Source: UBA1479 sp040221095 (GTDB lineage Bacteria > Pseudomonadota > Alphaproteobacteria > Rhodospirillales > Casp-alpha2). Taken from it: a stretch of DNA of 64,000 nt. Shown here piece by piece: positions 17,605-27,821 of this stretch (position 1 is its first letter; each line of letters opens with the position of its first letter). Location of the stretch: contig JAVJVP010000003.1 in the NCBI GenBank assembly GCA_040221095.1, forward strand, positions 558,001 through 622,000, written 5' to 3'. The notes under the pieces are model-generated. The model saw only the letters and a list, made by a program, of their open reading frames with translations. It was not told the DNA's origin and did no database searches. A program made the translations under genes and the position numbers.

Positions 17605-18224
17605 TGCGCATGGCCGCCCGGTTATTCCCGTTTCTCCCTGCCTCCATGGCACCTTCCAGGTCGGCGGCGGTCATTCTTGCCGCCGCCGGCCTGGGTCTTT
17701 TTTCCTGGGGCGCCTATATCCCGGCCAAGGCCTGGGCGGCGCAGGTGTTGCTGGACCGGGCCTGGGATCAGGCGCGGGCCAACCAAGTGCCCTCGGGCGT
17801 CCTGGCCCGGCCCTGGCCCTGGGCCGACATGACGCCGGTGGCCAGGCTCGGCATCGCGCGGCTGGGGGGATCGAACATCGTGCTCGCCGGGGCGTCGGGC
17901 AGCACGCTCGCCTTCGGGCCCGGCCATGTCGACGGCACGGCCCTGCCGGGCCAGCCGGGGCACAGCGTCGTTTCGGCCCACCGCGACACCCATTTCGCCT
18001 ATCTGAAGAACGCCGAGGTCGGCGACCTGATTCGCGTCGAACAGCCGTCGGGCGCCAAAAGCGGCTACCGCATCGTCGAACGCCGGGTCATCGACACGCG
18101 CAGGGAACAGGTCATGCTGCATCCGGAGGCCAATCTTCTCACCCTCATCACCTGCTATCCCTTCGAGGATTGGACGCCGGGCGGGCCGCTGCGCCTGATC
18201 GTCACGGCGGAGAAGCGAATGTGA
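17604..18224 (+). CDS. Class GN sortase (Gram-negative sortase)
   Basis: 206 residues. Its ATG shares one base with the TGA of the VIT/VWA gene, so the two are translationally coupled. An N-terminal membrane anchor (SAAVILAAAGLGLFSWGAYI, about 20-40) is followed by the sortase fold. The catalytic triad is in place: H126 (VSAHRDTHF), C184 (LLTLITCYPF) and R197 (GPLRLIV). The T-L-x-T-C form of the active site is typical. Sortases cut a C-terminal signal and attach the protein to a new amine; in Gram-negative bacteria a dedicated enzyme with one target is the usual case, and here the target is the gene before it. The acceptor on the cell surface is unknown. Confidence 0.93.
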   Translation: MRMAARLFPFLPASMAPSRSAAVILAAAGLGLFSWGAYIPAKAWAAQVLLDRAWDQARANQVPSGVLARPWPWADMTPVARLGIARLGGSNIVLAGASGSTLAFGPGHVDGTALPGQPGHSVVSAHRDTHFAYLKNAEVGDLIRVEQPSGAKSGYRIVERRVIDTRREQVMLHPEANLLTLITCYPFEDWTPGGPLRLIVTAEKRM

Positions 18225-18329
18225 TTAACGGCCGGGGGTATTTGCCTCTAACATGGCGGCCGCATCATCTTTCCGGGCCCCGACCGGCGCCCGGCAAATC
18301 CAAGAAACGCCGCCCGAGGAGGACCCCCC

Positions 18330-19688
18330 ATGGCCGCCAGCACCATCGATTCAACCCTGTTCCGTGACCAGTTTTCGACCCCGGCCATGCGCGCCGTGTT
18401 CGACGACAAGATGACCGTGCAGAAATGGCTGGACGTGGAGGCGGCCCTGGCCCGCGCCGAGGCCTCCCTTGGCATCATCCCCGAGCAGGCGGCCCGGGAC
18501 ATCACCCGCGCCGCCGACGTCGAACAATACGACCTGGACGCCATGCGCGACGAAATGGCGCGCACCAGCCACCCCATCGTGCCCCTGGTCCGCGCCATGG
18601 CCAAGGCCTGCGAGAAGCTGGGCGCCAAGGAAGCGGGCGAGTTCGTGCATTGGGGCGCGACCACCCAGGACATCATGGACACGGGTCTTGTCCTGCAGAT
18701 GAAGGATGGCCTGGACCTGTTGCTGGACGCGCTGGGCGTGCTCGACGCCAATCTGGAAAAGCTGGCCCGCGACCACCGCGACACGCCCATGGCGGGCCGC
18801 ACCCACGGCCAGCAGGCCCTGCCCATCACCTTCGGCTACAAAGCCGCCGTATGGCTGGACGAGGTGCGCCGCCATGTGGCGCGGCTTCAGGACATGGCGC
18901 CCCGCGTGCTGGTCGGCCAGTTTTCCGGCGCCGTCGGCACCTATGCGGCGATCGGCGAGAAGGGGCCCGAGGTGATGCGGCGCATGATGGCCGACCTGGG
19001 CCTGACCGCGCCCGTGATCTGCTGGCACGTGGCCAAGGACCGGCCGGCGGATTTCGCCTGCAACCTGGCCCTGGTCACCGGCACCATGGGCAAGATCGCC
19101 CACGAGGTCGCGACCCTGCAGCGCACGGAACTGGCCGAGCTGGAGGAACCCCATCAGCCGGGCAAGGTCGGGTCCTCGACCATGCCGCAGAAGCGCAATC
19201 CGTCGATCTGCGAAGGCATTCAGTCCATCGCGCGCCTTGCTTGGGCCTGCGTTCCGCCGGCCTTCGAGGGCATGGTCGCCGAACACGAACGCGACAAAGT
19301 CGCCAACCAGGGGGAGCGCGACTTCATCCCGCGCCTGTGCTGCTATACCGAAGCGGCGGTGCGCAAGGTCGCCCATGTGACCGGCGGGTTGAGCGTGCGC
19401 ACGGGCAACATGCGCAAGAACCTGGACATGACCGGCGGCTTGCTGCTGTCCGAGGCCGTGATGATGACGCTGGGCCAGAAGATCGGCCGCAACACGGCCC
19501 ATGACGTGGTCTACGAGGCGGCCATGGAAGCCTTCGAGAAGGACCTGGTGTTCCGTGACCTGTTGTTGAAGGACGGCCGCGTCACGGCGGTGATGTCGGC
19601 GGCGGACCTGGACGGCATTCTCGACCCCGCGCGCTACACGGGCCTGTCGGCGGAAATGGTCGACGCGGTTCTGGCCGCCCAAGCCTGA
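18330..19688 (+). CDS. Fumarase/aspartase-superfamily lyase (adenylosuccinate lyase / carboxymuconate cycloisomerase type)
   Basis: 452 residues. The superfamily signature GSSTMPQKRNP (about 281-291) with its catalytic serine loop is clear, as is GRTHGQQALP (about 156-165) with the catalytic His region. The N-terminus (STLFRDQFSTPAMRAVFDDK) and the KMTVQKWLDVEAALARAEASLG segment resemble PcaB (3-carboxy-cis,cis-muconate cycloisomerase) more than housekeeping PurB, which usually starts MIxRY. Reactions in this group break C-N or C-O bonds releasing fumarate, or form lactones. No pca or pur neighbours help to choose. A strong AGGAGG ribosome site precedes the ATG. It stands between the sortase gene and uvrB. 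Confidence 0.85.
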   Translation: MAASTIDSTLFRDQFSTPAMRAVFDDKMTVQKWLDVEAALARAEASLGIIPEQAARDITRAADVEQYDLDAMRDEMARTSHPIVPLVRAMAKACEKLGAKEAGEFVHWGATTQDIMDTGLVLQMKDGLDLLLDALGVLDANLEKLARDHRDTPMAGRTHGQQALPITFGYKAAVWLDEVRRHVARLQDMAPRVLVGQFSGAVGTYAAIGEKGPEVMRRMMADLGLTAPVICWHVAKDRPADFACNLALVTGTMGKIAHEVATLQRTELAELEEPHQPGKVGSSTMPQKRNPSICEGIQSIARLAWACVPPAFEGMVAEHERDKVANQGERDFIPRLCCYTEAAVRKVAHVTGGLSVRTGNMRKNLDMTGGLLLSEAVMMTLGQKIGRNTAHDVVYEAAMEAFEKDLVFRDLLLKDGRVTAVMSAADLDGILDPARYTGLSAEMVDAVLAAQA

Positions 19689-19721
19689 CCAGGGGGATGA
19701 CCGGGGCGCGCGCAGCGCCTA

Positions 19722-19727
19722 TATAAT
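19722..19727 (+). promoter_or_regulatory. TATAAT box directly before uvrB
   Basis: TATAAT lies six bases before the uvrB ATG at 19733. If used as a -10 element, transcription would begin at or within the first codons, giving a leaderless mRNA. No Shine-Dalgarno sequence is visible before the ATG, which fits that idea. No convincing -35 or LexA/SOS box was seen. Confidence 0.35.
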
Positions 19728-19732
19728 CAGCC

Positions 19733-21925
19733 ATGGCCATGGAATTGAAAAACGACCCGGCGCTTTACCACCCGTCCCGGCGGGCGGCGGTCGCGGGCGG
19801 CCCCGTGTTCGACCTGCAAAGCGAATATTCCCCGGCCGGCGACCAGCCCGAGGCGATCGCCGAGCTGACCGCCGGGCTCGAGGCCGGGGAGCGGGACCAG
19901 GTGCTGCTCGGCGTCACCGGCTCGGGCAAGACCTTCACCATGGCCCATGTCATCCGCAACCTGAACCGGCCGACCCTGGTGCTCGCTCCCAACAAGACCC
20001 TGGCGGCGCAGCTCTATGGCGAGATGAAGGAATTCTTTCCGGAAAACTCGGTCGAATATTTCGTCAGCTATTACGACTATTACCAGCCGGAAGCCTACGT
20101 GCCGCGCACGGACACCTATATCGAAAAAGACGCCTCGATCAACGAGCAGATCGACCGTATGCGCCATTCGGCGACCCGCGCCCTGCTCGAGCGCAACGAC
20201 GTGGTGATCGTCGCCTCCGTGTCCTGCATCTACGGCATCGGCGCGGTCGAGACCTATGCGGAAATGATCGTGCGGCTCAAGGCCGGATCGGTCGTCGACC
20301 GGCAAAAACTGCTAAAGCAGTTGGTCGAGCTGCAATACAAGCGCAACGACGCGTCCTTCGTGCGGGGGACGTTCCGGGTGCGGGGCGATGTCGTGGAAAT
20401 CTTCCCCTCGCACCTGGAGGATAGGGCCTGGCGGCTGTCCCTGTTCGGCGACGAGGTCGAGGCCATGTGGGAGATCGACCCCCTGACCGGCGACAAGATC
20501 GCGACGCTCGACGAGATCATTGTCTATCCGAACAGCCACTATGTGACGCCGCGCCCGACCCTCATGCAGGCGATCCCCCAGATCAAGGCCGAGTTGAAGG
20601 AAACCCTCGCCCGCCTGATCGCCGAGGGCAAGCTTCTGGAGGCCCAGCGGCTGCAGGAACGCACCACCTTCGACATCGAGATGCTGGAGACCACGGGACA
20701 TTGTTCCGGTATCGAAAATTACAGCCGCTACCTTACGGGCCGCGCCCCCGGCGAGCCGCCGCCGACCCTGTTCGAATACCTGCCGGAAAACGCCTTGCTG
20801 GTGGTCGATGAAAGCCACGTCACGGTGCCGCAGATCGGCGGCATGTTCAAAGGCGATTACGCGCGCAAAACAACCCTGTCGGATTTCGGCTTCCGCCTGC
20901 CCAGCTGCGTCGACAACCGGCCCCTGAAGTTCGAGGAATGGGACGGCATGCGCCCGCAGACGGTGTTCGTCTCCGCCACGCCCGGCCCGTGGGAGCTGGA
21001 TCGTACCGGGGGCGTAATAACTGAGCAGGTGGTGCGCCCGACGGGGCTCATCGATCCGCTCTGCATCGTCCGCCCGGTGGAAAATCAGGTCGACGACCTG
21101 CTGATGGAGGTCAAGGAAACGGCCGCCAGGGGGCAACGCACCCTGGTCACCACCCTGACCAAGCGCATGGCCGAGGACCTGACCGAATACCTGCACGAAC
21201 AGGGCGTGCGCGTGCGTTACATGCATTCGGACATCGACACCCTGGAACGCATCGAAATCATCCGCGATTTGCGCCTGGGTGCTTTCGACGTACTGGTCGG
21301 TATTAACCTTTTGCGCGAGGGTTTGGACATTCCGGAATGCGCCCTGGTCTGCATTCTCGATGCCGACAAGCCGGGCTACCTGCGCTCCAAGACATCACTG
21401 GTGCAGACCATCGGCCGGGCCGCGCGCAACCTGGACGGCCGGGTCATCCTCTACGCCGACAACATGACCGAGGCCCTGGATTACGCGCTGTCGGAAACCG
21501 AGCGGCGGCGGGAAAAGCAGCAGGAATACAACCTCGCCCACGGCATCACCCCGGAAAGCGTGAAGAAGGGGTTCTCCAAGGCGCTGGAAAGCGTCTACGA
21601 GGGCGATTACATGACCGTCGACACGGGCGTCGCCGGCGAAACCCATCTCGCCGGCCACAACCTGACCGCCGTCATCGCCGACATGAACGACAAGATGCGC
21701 AAGGCCGCCGGCAACCTGGAATTCGAGGAAGCGGCCCGCCTGCGCGACGAAATCCGCCGGCTCGAAGCCGTCGACCTGGGCCTGGCCGCGCCCGGCACCG
21801 CCCCGTCCCGGCTGGTCAGCCGCAAGCCGGGTGCGGAAAAGCGCGCGGCGGGCGGCCCCGCCTGGAAGCCGAAAGGCAAGGGGGCGCGCAAGGCATCGTC
21901 CCGCGCGCCGAAGCGGCGGTCGTAA
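19733..21925 (+). CDS. uvrB: Excinuclease ABC subunit B
   Basis: 730 residues. This is the damage-verifying helicase-like subunit of UvrABC nucleotide excision repair. Walker A is GVTGSGKT (60-67). The DNA-clamping beta-hairpin is visible as YYDYYQPEAYVPRTDTYIEKD from about residue 112, followed by helicase motifs (VVDESHV, and VGINLLREGLDIPE, RAARNLDG). The C-terminal UVR domain that binds UvrC is present (MNDKMRKAAGNLEFEEAARL). After it come about 40 extra residues rich in Lys, Arg and Ala. The start is ATG-GCC-ATG; either Met could be used. There is no Shine-Dalgarno sequence. Confidence 0.97.
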   Translation: MAMELKNDPALYHPSRRAAVAGGPVFDLQSEYSPAGDQPEAIAELTAGLEAGERDQVLLGVTGSGKTFTMAHVIRNLNRPTLVLAPNKTLAAQLYGEMKEFFPENSVEYFVSYYDYYQPEAYVPRTDTYIEKDASINEQIDRMRHSATRALLERNDVVIVASVSCIYGIGAVETYAEMIVRLKAGSVVDRQKLLKQLVELQYKRNDASFVRGTFRVRGDVVEIFPSHLEDRAWRLSLFGDEVEAMWEIDPLTGDKIATLDEIIVYPNSHYVTPRPTLMQAIPQIKAELKETLARLIAEGKLLEAQRLQERTTFDIEMLETTGHCSGIENYSRYLTGRAPGEPPPTLFEYLPENALLVVDESHVTVPQIGGMFKGDYARKTTLSDFGFRLPSCVDNRPLKFEEWDGMRPQTVFVSATPGPWELDRTGGVITEQVVRPTGLIDPLCIVRPVENQVDDLLMEVKETAARGQRTLVTTLTKRMAEDLTEYLHEQGVRVRYMHSDIDTLERIEIIRDLRLGAFDVLVGINLLREGLDIPECALVCILDADKPGYLRSKTSLVQTIGRAARNLDGRVILYADNMTEALDYALSETERRREKQQEYNLAHGITPESVKKGFSKALESVYEGDYMTVDTGVAGETHLAGHNLTAVIADMNDKMRKAAGNLEFEEAARLRDEIRRLEAVDLGLAAPGTAPSRLVSRKPGAEKRAAGGPAWKPKGKGARKASSRAPKRRS

Positions 21926-21996
21926 GGGCGGGGTTCAGGTCAGGTTCGGGGGCGGCGGGATGGGCGGCATGCCCGTGCCTCTCGCCTAGTAGACGG

Positions 21997-22479
21997 TCAG
22001 GCGCTCAACAGCACCGGGCTCATATGCCACAGAATGGTCCAATGGCCGCCCTTGTCCGTGATGATGGGGTCGCGTTCCAGGCAGACCACGGCGCCCGGGT
22101 CGAAGGCGATGACCCCGGCGTTGACGTCGCCCGAGGTCAGGAACGAGGTGATGCGGCTCATGAACGGGTCGTGGCCGACGACCAGGGTGTTCTCGGTCCA
22201 TCCACTCGCGGCCTCGACAAGGCTGTCCAGGCGCGACGAGGGTTTGATATCCCGCATTTCCTCGACGATGCGTCCGGGACCGATGACGGCGGACAGATGC
22301 ATGGCGGTTTGCTGGGCGCGCAGGATTTCCGAATGAATGACGCGGGATACCCGCACGCCGGCGCGGCCGAGGAACGAGGCCATGCGCTTCACGTCCTTCT
22401 GGCCCTGTTCGCTGAGCGGCCGGTCCGGGTTTTCGTCCCCGGTCAGTGCAAGGCCGTGGCGTACGAGGTACAGACGCAT
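21997..22479 (-). CDS. sixA: SixA-type phosphohistidine phosphatase (histidine phosphatase family)
   Basis: 160 residues. The phosphohistidine-forming RHG triad is at residues 7-9 (MRLYLVRHGLAL). The second catalytic His is in VVGHDPFMSRIT, and SEILRAQQTA carries the usual S-x-x-x-R-A-x-Q-T motif. The family dephosphorylates phosphohistidine on signalling proteins in enterobacteria; in alphaproteobacteria the target is uncertain. The gene converges on uvrB and is transcribed from a start about 165 bp from the atpC stop. No operon partner is seen. Confidence 0.88.
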   Translation of the reverse strand: MRLYLVRHGLALTGDENPDRPLSEQGQKDVKRMASFLGRAGVRVSRVIHSEILRAQQTAMHLSAVIGPGRIVEEMRDIKPSSRLDSLVEAASGWTENTLVVGHDPFMSRITSFLTSGDVNAGVIAFDPGAVVCLERDPIITDKGGHWTILWHMSPVLLSA

Positions 22480-22595
22480 GGACGGGATCCCTTCATTCGG
22501 TCTGATTTTTATCGAAGTGGAACGGCATTGTTATAGCAGCCCCGGCGGCCGCGCCAAATGCTTGTCGCTGCGGCCGGGCGCAGGGGGGGGGCATA

Positions 22596-22624
22596 AAAAA
22601 ACGCCGCATTTCGCGGCGTTTTTT
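22596..22624. terminator. Bidirectional intrinsic terminator at the end of the ATP synthase operon
   Basis: A-A-A-A-A-A-CGCCGC (22596-22607) pairs with GCGGCG-T6 (22613-22624) around a 5-base loop. The flanking A-run and T-run make it work in both directions. It lies 20 bp past the atpC stop and ends the minus-strand atp mRNA. Confidence 0.92.
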
Positions 22625-22644
22625 CGTAATCGGTGAGGCGTCGA

Positions 22645-23046
22645 TCAGGAGGCGGCGGCAACCATCGCCTCGGCGATCTTCACTTCGCTTTCGGCGGCGG
22701 ATTTCGCCTTGGCGTCACCGGCGTCGGCGAGGGCCTTCTGCGCGTCCTGCAGGCGCTGGCCGGCGGCCGACTTGTCGATGTCGGTGACGGCCGTCGCTTC
22801 TTCGACCAGGACCGTGCAGGTCTCGGGATTGACTTCGACGAACCCGCCGGCGACGAAGATGCTGTTGGTCACCTTGCCGCCTTCGTGGATGTCGATGACG
22901 CCGGGGCGCACGGTGCCGATCAGCAGCGAGTGGCCGGGCAGGACACCCAGGTCGCCTTCGCCACCGGGGACGACGACCATGTCCACGGCCTGCGACGCCA
23001 CCACCTTTGTCGGCGACACCAGCTCGAATTGGATCGTATCGGCCAT
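22645..23046 (-). CDS. atpC: F1 ATP synthase epsilon subunit
   Basis: 133 residues. It starts with MADTIQFELVSPTKVV and contains VVPGGEGDLGVLPGHSLL, the conserved P-G-x-x-G-x-x-G-V-L-x-x-H motif of the epsilon beta-sandwich. The C-terminal helical part is present (LQDAQKALADAGDAKAKSAAE). The subunit is part of the rotating central stalk and can inhibit ATP hydrolysis. It is the last gene of the F1 operon, 31 bp after atpD, followed by a strong terminator. Confidence 0.96.
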   Translation of the reverse strand: MADTIQFELVSPTKVVASQAVDMVVVPGGEGDLGVLPGHSLLIGTVRPGVIDIHEGGKVTNSIFVAGGFVEVNPETCTVLVEEATAVTDIDKSAAGQRLQDAQKALADAGDAKAKSAAESEVKIAEAMVAAAS

Positions 23047-23077
23047 TTATCGGATGTCCTTTGTCAGCACCTGGTCC

Positions 23078-24502
23078 TTAGGCCGCTTCCGCCGCCATGC
23101 GTTTGGCCTTCTCGATGGCTTCGTCGATGGTGCCGACCATGTAGAACGCCGATTCCGGCAGATGGTCGTATTCGCCCTCGACGATGCCCTTGAAGCCCTT
23201 GATGGTGTCTTCGAGCGACACCAGCACACCCGGCGAGCCGGTGAACACTTCGGCGACATGGAAGGGCTGCGACAGGAAGCGCTGGATCTTGCGGGCGCGG
23301 GACACGGTCTGCTTGTCTTCTTCCGACAGTTCGTCCATGCCCAGAATGGCGATGATGTCCTGCAGGGACTTGTAGGTCTGCAGGGTCTGCTGAACCTTCG
23401 TGGCGACGCCGTAATGCTCGTCACCGATGATGCGCGGATCAAGGATGCGCGAGGTCGAGTCGAGCGGATCGACGGCGGGATAGATGCCCAGTTCCGCGAT
23501 CTGGCGCGACAGCACCGTGGTCGCGTCCAAGTGCGCGAAGGACGTCGCGGGGGCCGGATCGGTCAAATCGTCGGCCGGCACGTAAATGGCCTGCACGGAC
23601 GTGATCGAGCCCTTCTTGGTCGAGGTGATGCGTTCCTGCAGGGCGCCCATGTCCGTGGCCAGCGTCGGCTGATAGCCCACGGCCGAGGGAATGCGGCCCA
23701 ACAGCGCCGACACTTCCGAGCCGGCCTGGGTGAAGCGGAAGATGTTATCGATGAACAGCAGCACGTCCTGGCCTTCCTCGTCGCGGAAGTATTCCGCCTG
23801 GGTCAGGCCGGTCAGGGCGACGCGGGAGCGGGCCCCCGGGGGTTCATTCATCTGACCGTAGACGAGCGCGGCCTTGGAATTGCCGCCTTCCAGGTCGATA
23901 ACGCCGGATTCGATCATTTCGTGGTACAGGTCGTTGCCTTCGCGGGTGCGCTCGCCGACCCCGGCGAACACGGAATAACCGCCGTGGCCCTTGGCGACGT
24001 TGTTGATCAGTTCCATGATCAGCACCGTCTTGCCCACGCCGGCGCCGCCGAACAGGCCGATCTTGCCGCCCTTGGAATAGGGCGCGATCAGGTCGACGAC
24101 CTTGATGCCCGTAGTCAGAATCTCGGTTTCCGTCGACTGCTCGTGGAATTCCGGGGCCGAACGGTGGATCGGCATCTTCATCTTGGTGACGACGGGGCCG
24201 CGTTCGTCCACGGGGTCGCCGATCACGTTCATGATGCGGCCGAGCGTTTCCGGTCCGACGGGAACGGTGATGCTGTCGCCCGTGTCCGTGGCTTCGGTGC
24301 CGCGCTGCAGACCGTCCGTGGTGTCCATGGCAACGGTGCGCACCGTGTTTTCGCCAAGGTGCTGCGCCACTTCCAGGACCAGAACGCGGTCGCCGATCTT
24401 CACATGCAGGGCGTTCATGATCGCGGGCAGGTCACCCGAGAACTGAACGTCCACCACGGCGCCCAGAACCTGGGTCACCTTACCAACACTGTTCGTAGCC
24501 AT
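23078..24502 (-). CDS. atpD: F1 ATP synthase beta subunit
   Basis: 474 residues, the catalytic subunit. Walker A reads GGAGVGKT (about 150-157), the region with the catalytic Glu follows as GVGERTREGNDLYHEM, and Walker B includes VLLFIDNIFRFTQAG. ALLGRIPSAVGYQPTL and the DELSEEDK motif are also present. It makes ATP at the alpha/beta interface, driven by gamma rotation. Order and spacing (29 bp from atpG, 31 bp to atpC) fit a single F1 operon. Confidence 0.98.
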   Translation of the reverse strand: MATNSVGKVTQVLGAVVDVQFSGDLPAIMNALHVKIGDRVLVLEVAQHLGENTVRTVAMDTTDGLQRGTEATDTGDSITVPVGPETLGRIMNVIGDPVDERGPVVTKMKMPIHRSAPEFHEQSTETEILTTGIKVVDLIAPYSKGGKIGLFGGAGVGKTVLIMELINNVAKGHGGYSVFAGVGERTREGNDLYHEMIESGVIDLEGGNSKAALVYGQMNEPPGARSRVALTGLTQAEYFRDEEGQDVLLFIDNIFRFTQAGSEVSALLGRIPSAVGYQPTLATDMGALQERITSTKKGSITSVQAIYVPADDLTDPAPATSFAHLDATTVLSRQIAELGIYPAVDPLDSTSRILDPRIIGDEHYGVATKVQQTLQTYKSLQDIIAILGMDELSEEDKQTVSRARKIQRFLSQPFHVAEVFTGSPGVLVSLEDTIKGFKGIVEGEYDHLPESAFYMVGTIDEAIEKAKRMAAEAA

Positions 24503-24531
24503 AGTCTTCTAGCTCCCGTTAAACGGACATT

Positions 24532-25422
24532 CTAAAGCGCTTCCGCGCCCGAGATGATTTCGATGAGTTCTTTGGTGATGAAGGCCTGGCGCGTCCGGTT
24601 GTAGGTCAGCGTCAGGTTGTTGATCATGTCGCCGGCGTTGCGCGTGGCGCTGTCCATGGCGGTCATACGCGCCCCGTGTTCGGAGGCCGAGCTTTCGAGG
24701 AGCGCCTGGAACAACTGCACCGCCATGTTGCGGGGCAGCAGATCGGCGAGGATTTCCTGTTCTTCCGGCTCGTACAGATAGACCGCCGACGGGCCGCCGG
24801 CCTTTTCCTCTTCCTTGCCGCCCTCGGGCAACTGGAAGGGAATGACCTGCTGTTTGGTGATGATTTGCGTCATCGCCGACTGGAAACGGTTGAAGATCAC
24901 GGTGCAGACGTCGAATTCGCCCGCCTCGAACATTTCGGTGATCTTTATGGCGACGGCCTCGGCCTCGTCGTATTTGACGCCGCGCCGGCCGATGCCTTCG
25001 AAGGTGTCGACGATGTCGGATGCCATGTCGCGCTTCAGAAGATCGCGCGCCTTCTTGCCGACGCAGATGATTTTCACCGTCTTGCCGTCGGCCTTCAGAC
25101 GGCGGGCCGTGGCGCGCGTTTCCCGCACGATGGTGCCGTTGAAGCCGCCGCACAGACCGCGGTCGGCGGTGCAGGCGACGAGAAGATGGACGTCCGACGA
25201 CCCGGTGCCGGACAGCATCCGGGGAGCCCCCGTGGGATCGCCGATCGACGCACCGATGGCGGCCACCATGCCCTCCATGCGCTGGGCATAGGGGCGGGCG
25301 GCCTCGGCACCTTCCTGGGCACGGCGCAGCTTGGCCGCCGCCACCATCTTCATGGCCGATGTGATCTTCTGCGTCGACTTGACGCTGTTGATCCGGATTT
25401 TCAGATCCTTAAGCGAAGGCAT
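24532..25422 (-). CDS. atpG: F1 ATP synthase gamma subunit
   Basis: 296 residues. The N-terminal coiled-coil helix begins MPSLKDLKIRINSVKSTQKITSAMKMVAAAK, split here into the well-known I-R-x-R-I-x-S-V family start and TKAMKMVA-like core. The C-terminal helix has ARMTAMDSATRNAGDMI and LTYNRTRQAFITKEL, strongly conserved. It forms the rotor shaft linking the proton ring to the catalytic head. About 60 bp separate it from atpA upstream, 29 bp from atpD downstream. Confidence 0.96.
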   Translation of the reverse strand: MPSLKDLKIRINSVKSTQKITSAMKMVAAAKLRRAQEGAEAARPYAQRMEGMVAAIGASIGDPTGAPRMLSGTGSSDVHLLVACTADRGLCGGFNGTIVRETRATARRLKADGKTVKIICVGKKARDLLKRDMASDIVDTFEGIGRRGVKYDEAEAVAIKITEMFEAGEFDVCTVIFNRFQSAMTQIITKQQVIPFQLPEGGKEEEKAGGPSAVYLYEPEEQEILADLLPRNMAVQLFQALLESSASEHGARMTAMDSATRNAGDMINNLTLTYNRTRQAFITKELIEIISGAEAL

Positions 25423-25476
25423 GAAAGCGCTTTCCCCGTTTGTCCGTCAGGTTGGGCTGATAACCGATCCCGACGC

Positions 25477-27012
<1,536 letters not shown>

Positions 27013-27027
27013 TGTCGGGATCCCCTC

Positions 27028-27579
27028 TTATCGCATGCTTAAGCGAAGTTGCTGAAGTTTGGTTTTGATCGAGGAATCGATCATGCGTGAGCCGATTTTG
27101 ACCACGAGACCGCCCAGAAGGTCTTCGTCAACCCGGGCGTCCACGGCAACCTTCGTGCCCATGGCCTTTTTCAGTCCATCCTCGATCGCTTGACGCTGCT
27201 TGTCGCTCAACGCCTGGGCGGAGGTGACCTCGGCGGTCATTTCACCCCGGTGCTGGGCCAAGATGCCTTGAAACTGCTTGATCATGGTGGTCAGCGCGAA
27301 CAACCGGCGGTTCTGCGCGACGACACCGACGAAATGCTTGGTCAGTTCGGAAATCCCGGCCTGGGTCAGGATCGCGTCCATGGCGGCGATCTGGCTGTCG
27401 CGGGCGATGACGGGGGAGCGGATCAGACGCGCCAGATCGGCGCTTTCATCGATCATGTCGCGGATCGCGGCCATGTCCTGGGCGACCGTGTCCAGCTGCT
27501 TGTCGGCCGCGGCCAATTCGTACAGGGCGGTCGCGTAGCGACCTGCAAGGCCGGAAGCGCCTGCGATATCCGATGACAC
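27028..27579 (-). CDS. atpH: F1 ATP synthase delta subunit
   Basis: 183 residues from a GTG start at 27579 with AAGGGG upstream. The N-terminal helical domain has LAGRYATALYELA, typical of delta (OSCP), and the C-terminal part has the conserved EDLLGGLVVKIGSRMIDSSI. It joins the F1 head to the peripheral stalk. It is the first gene of the F1 operon; the F0 genes (a, b, c) are not in this window, in line with the separate F0 and F1 operons common in alphaproteobacteria. Confidence 0.95.
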   Translation of the reverse strand: MSSDIAGASGLAGRYATALYELAAADKQLDTVAQDMAAIRDMIDESADLARLIRSPVIARDSQIAAMDAILTQAGISELTKHFVGVVAQNRRLFALTTMIKQFQGILAQHRGEMTAEVTSAQALSDKQRQAIEDGLKKAMGTKVAVDARVDEDLLGGLVVKIGSRMIDSSIKTKLQQLRLSMR

Positions 27580-27750
27580 CTGGGAAACCCCTTGATTAAG
27601 TTTTTTTACGGACCCTTGGACGCCGGCTTTGATTAGGGTTCACGCCCGAAAAACAGCCGCAATCCCGCCAATTCCGGCGGGCCCCGCCTGGAAAGCGCGG
27701 CCAGTCCTACCACAGAGATTTCGCGCATGCAACCAGAGTCGCCCGGGTTT

Positions 27751-27767
27751 TTTCACAGACTGTGAAA
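27751..27767. promoter_or_regulatory. Palindrome upstream of the F1 operon
   Basis: TTTCACA-GAC-TGTGAAA is a perfect 7+7 inverted repeat in the 242-bp gap between priA and atpH. It lacks a T-run on the outgoing minus strand and so is not a clear priA terminator; it looks more like an operator. A second inverted repeat, CCCGCC-AATTCC-GGCGGG, lies at about 27666-27683. Confidence 0.4.
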
Positions 27768-27821
27768 CACCCCCGATTGGGCCCGTTTCGGGGGGAATTT
27801 CAAGCATGGTGACAGGCCCGG

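Noticed and set aside
15202..18224. Recently acquired foreign island around the sortase pair
   Set aside because: GC content and codon use look like the flanking genes, and no repeats, integrase or tRNA borders are present.
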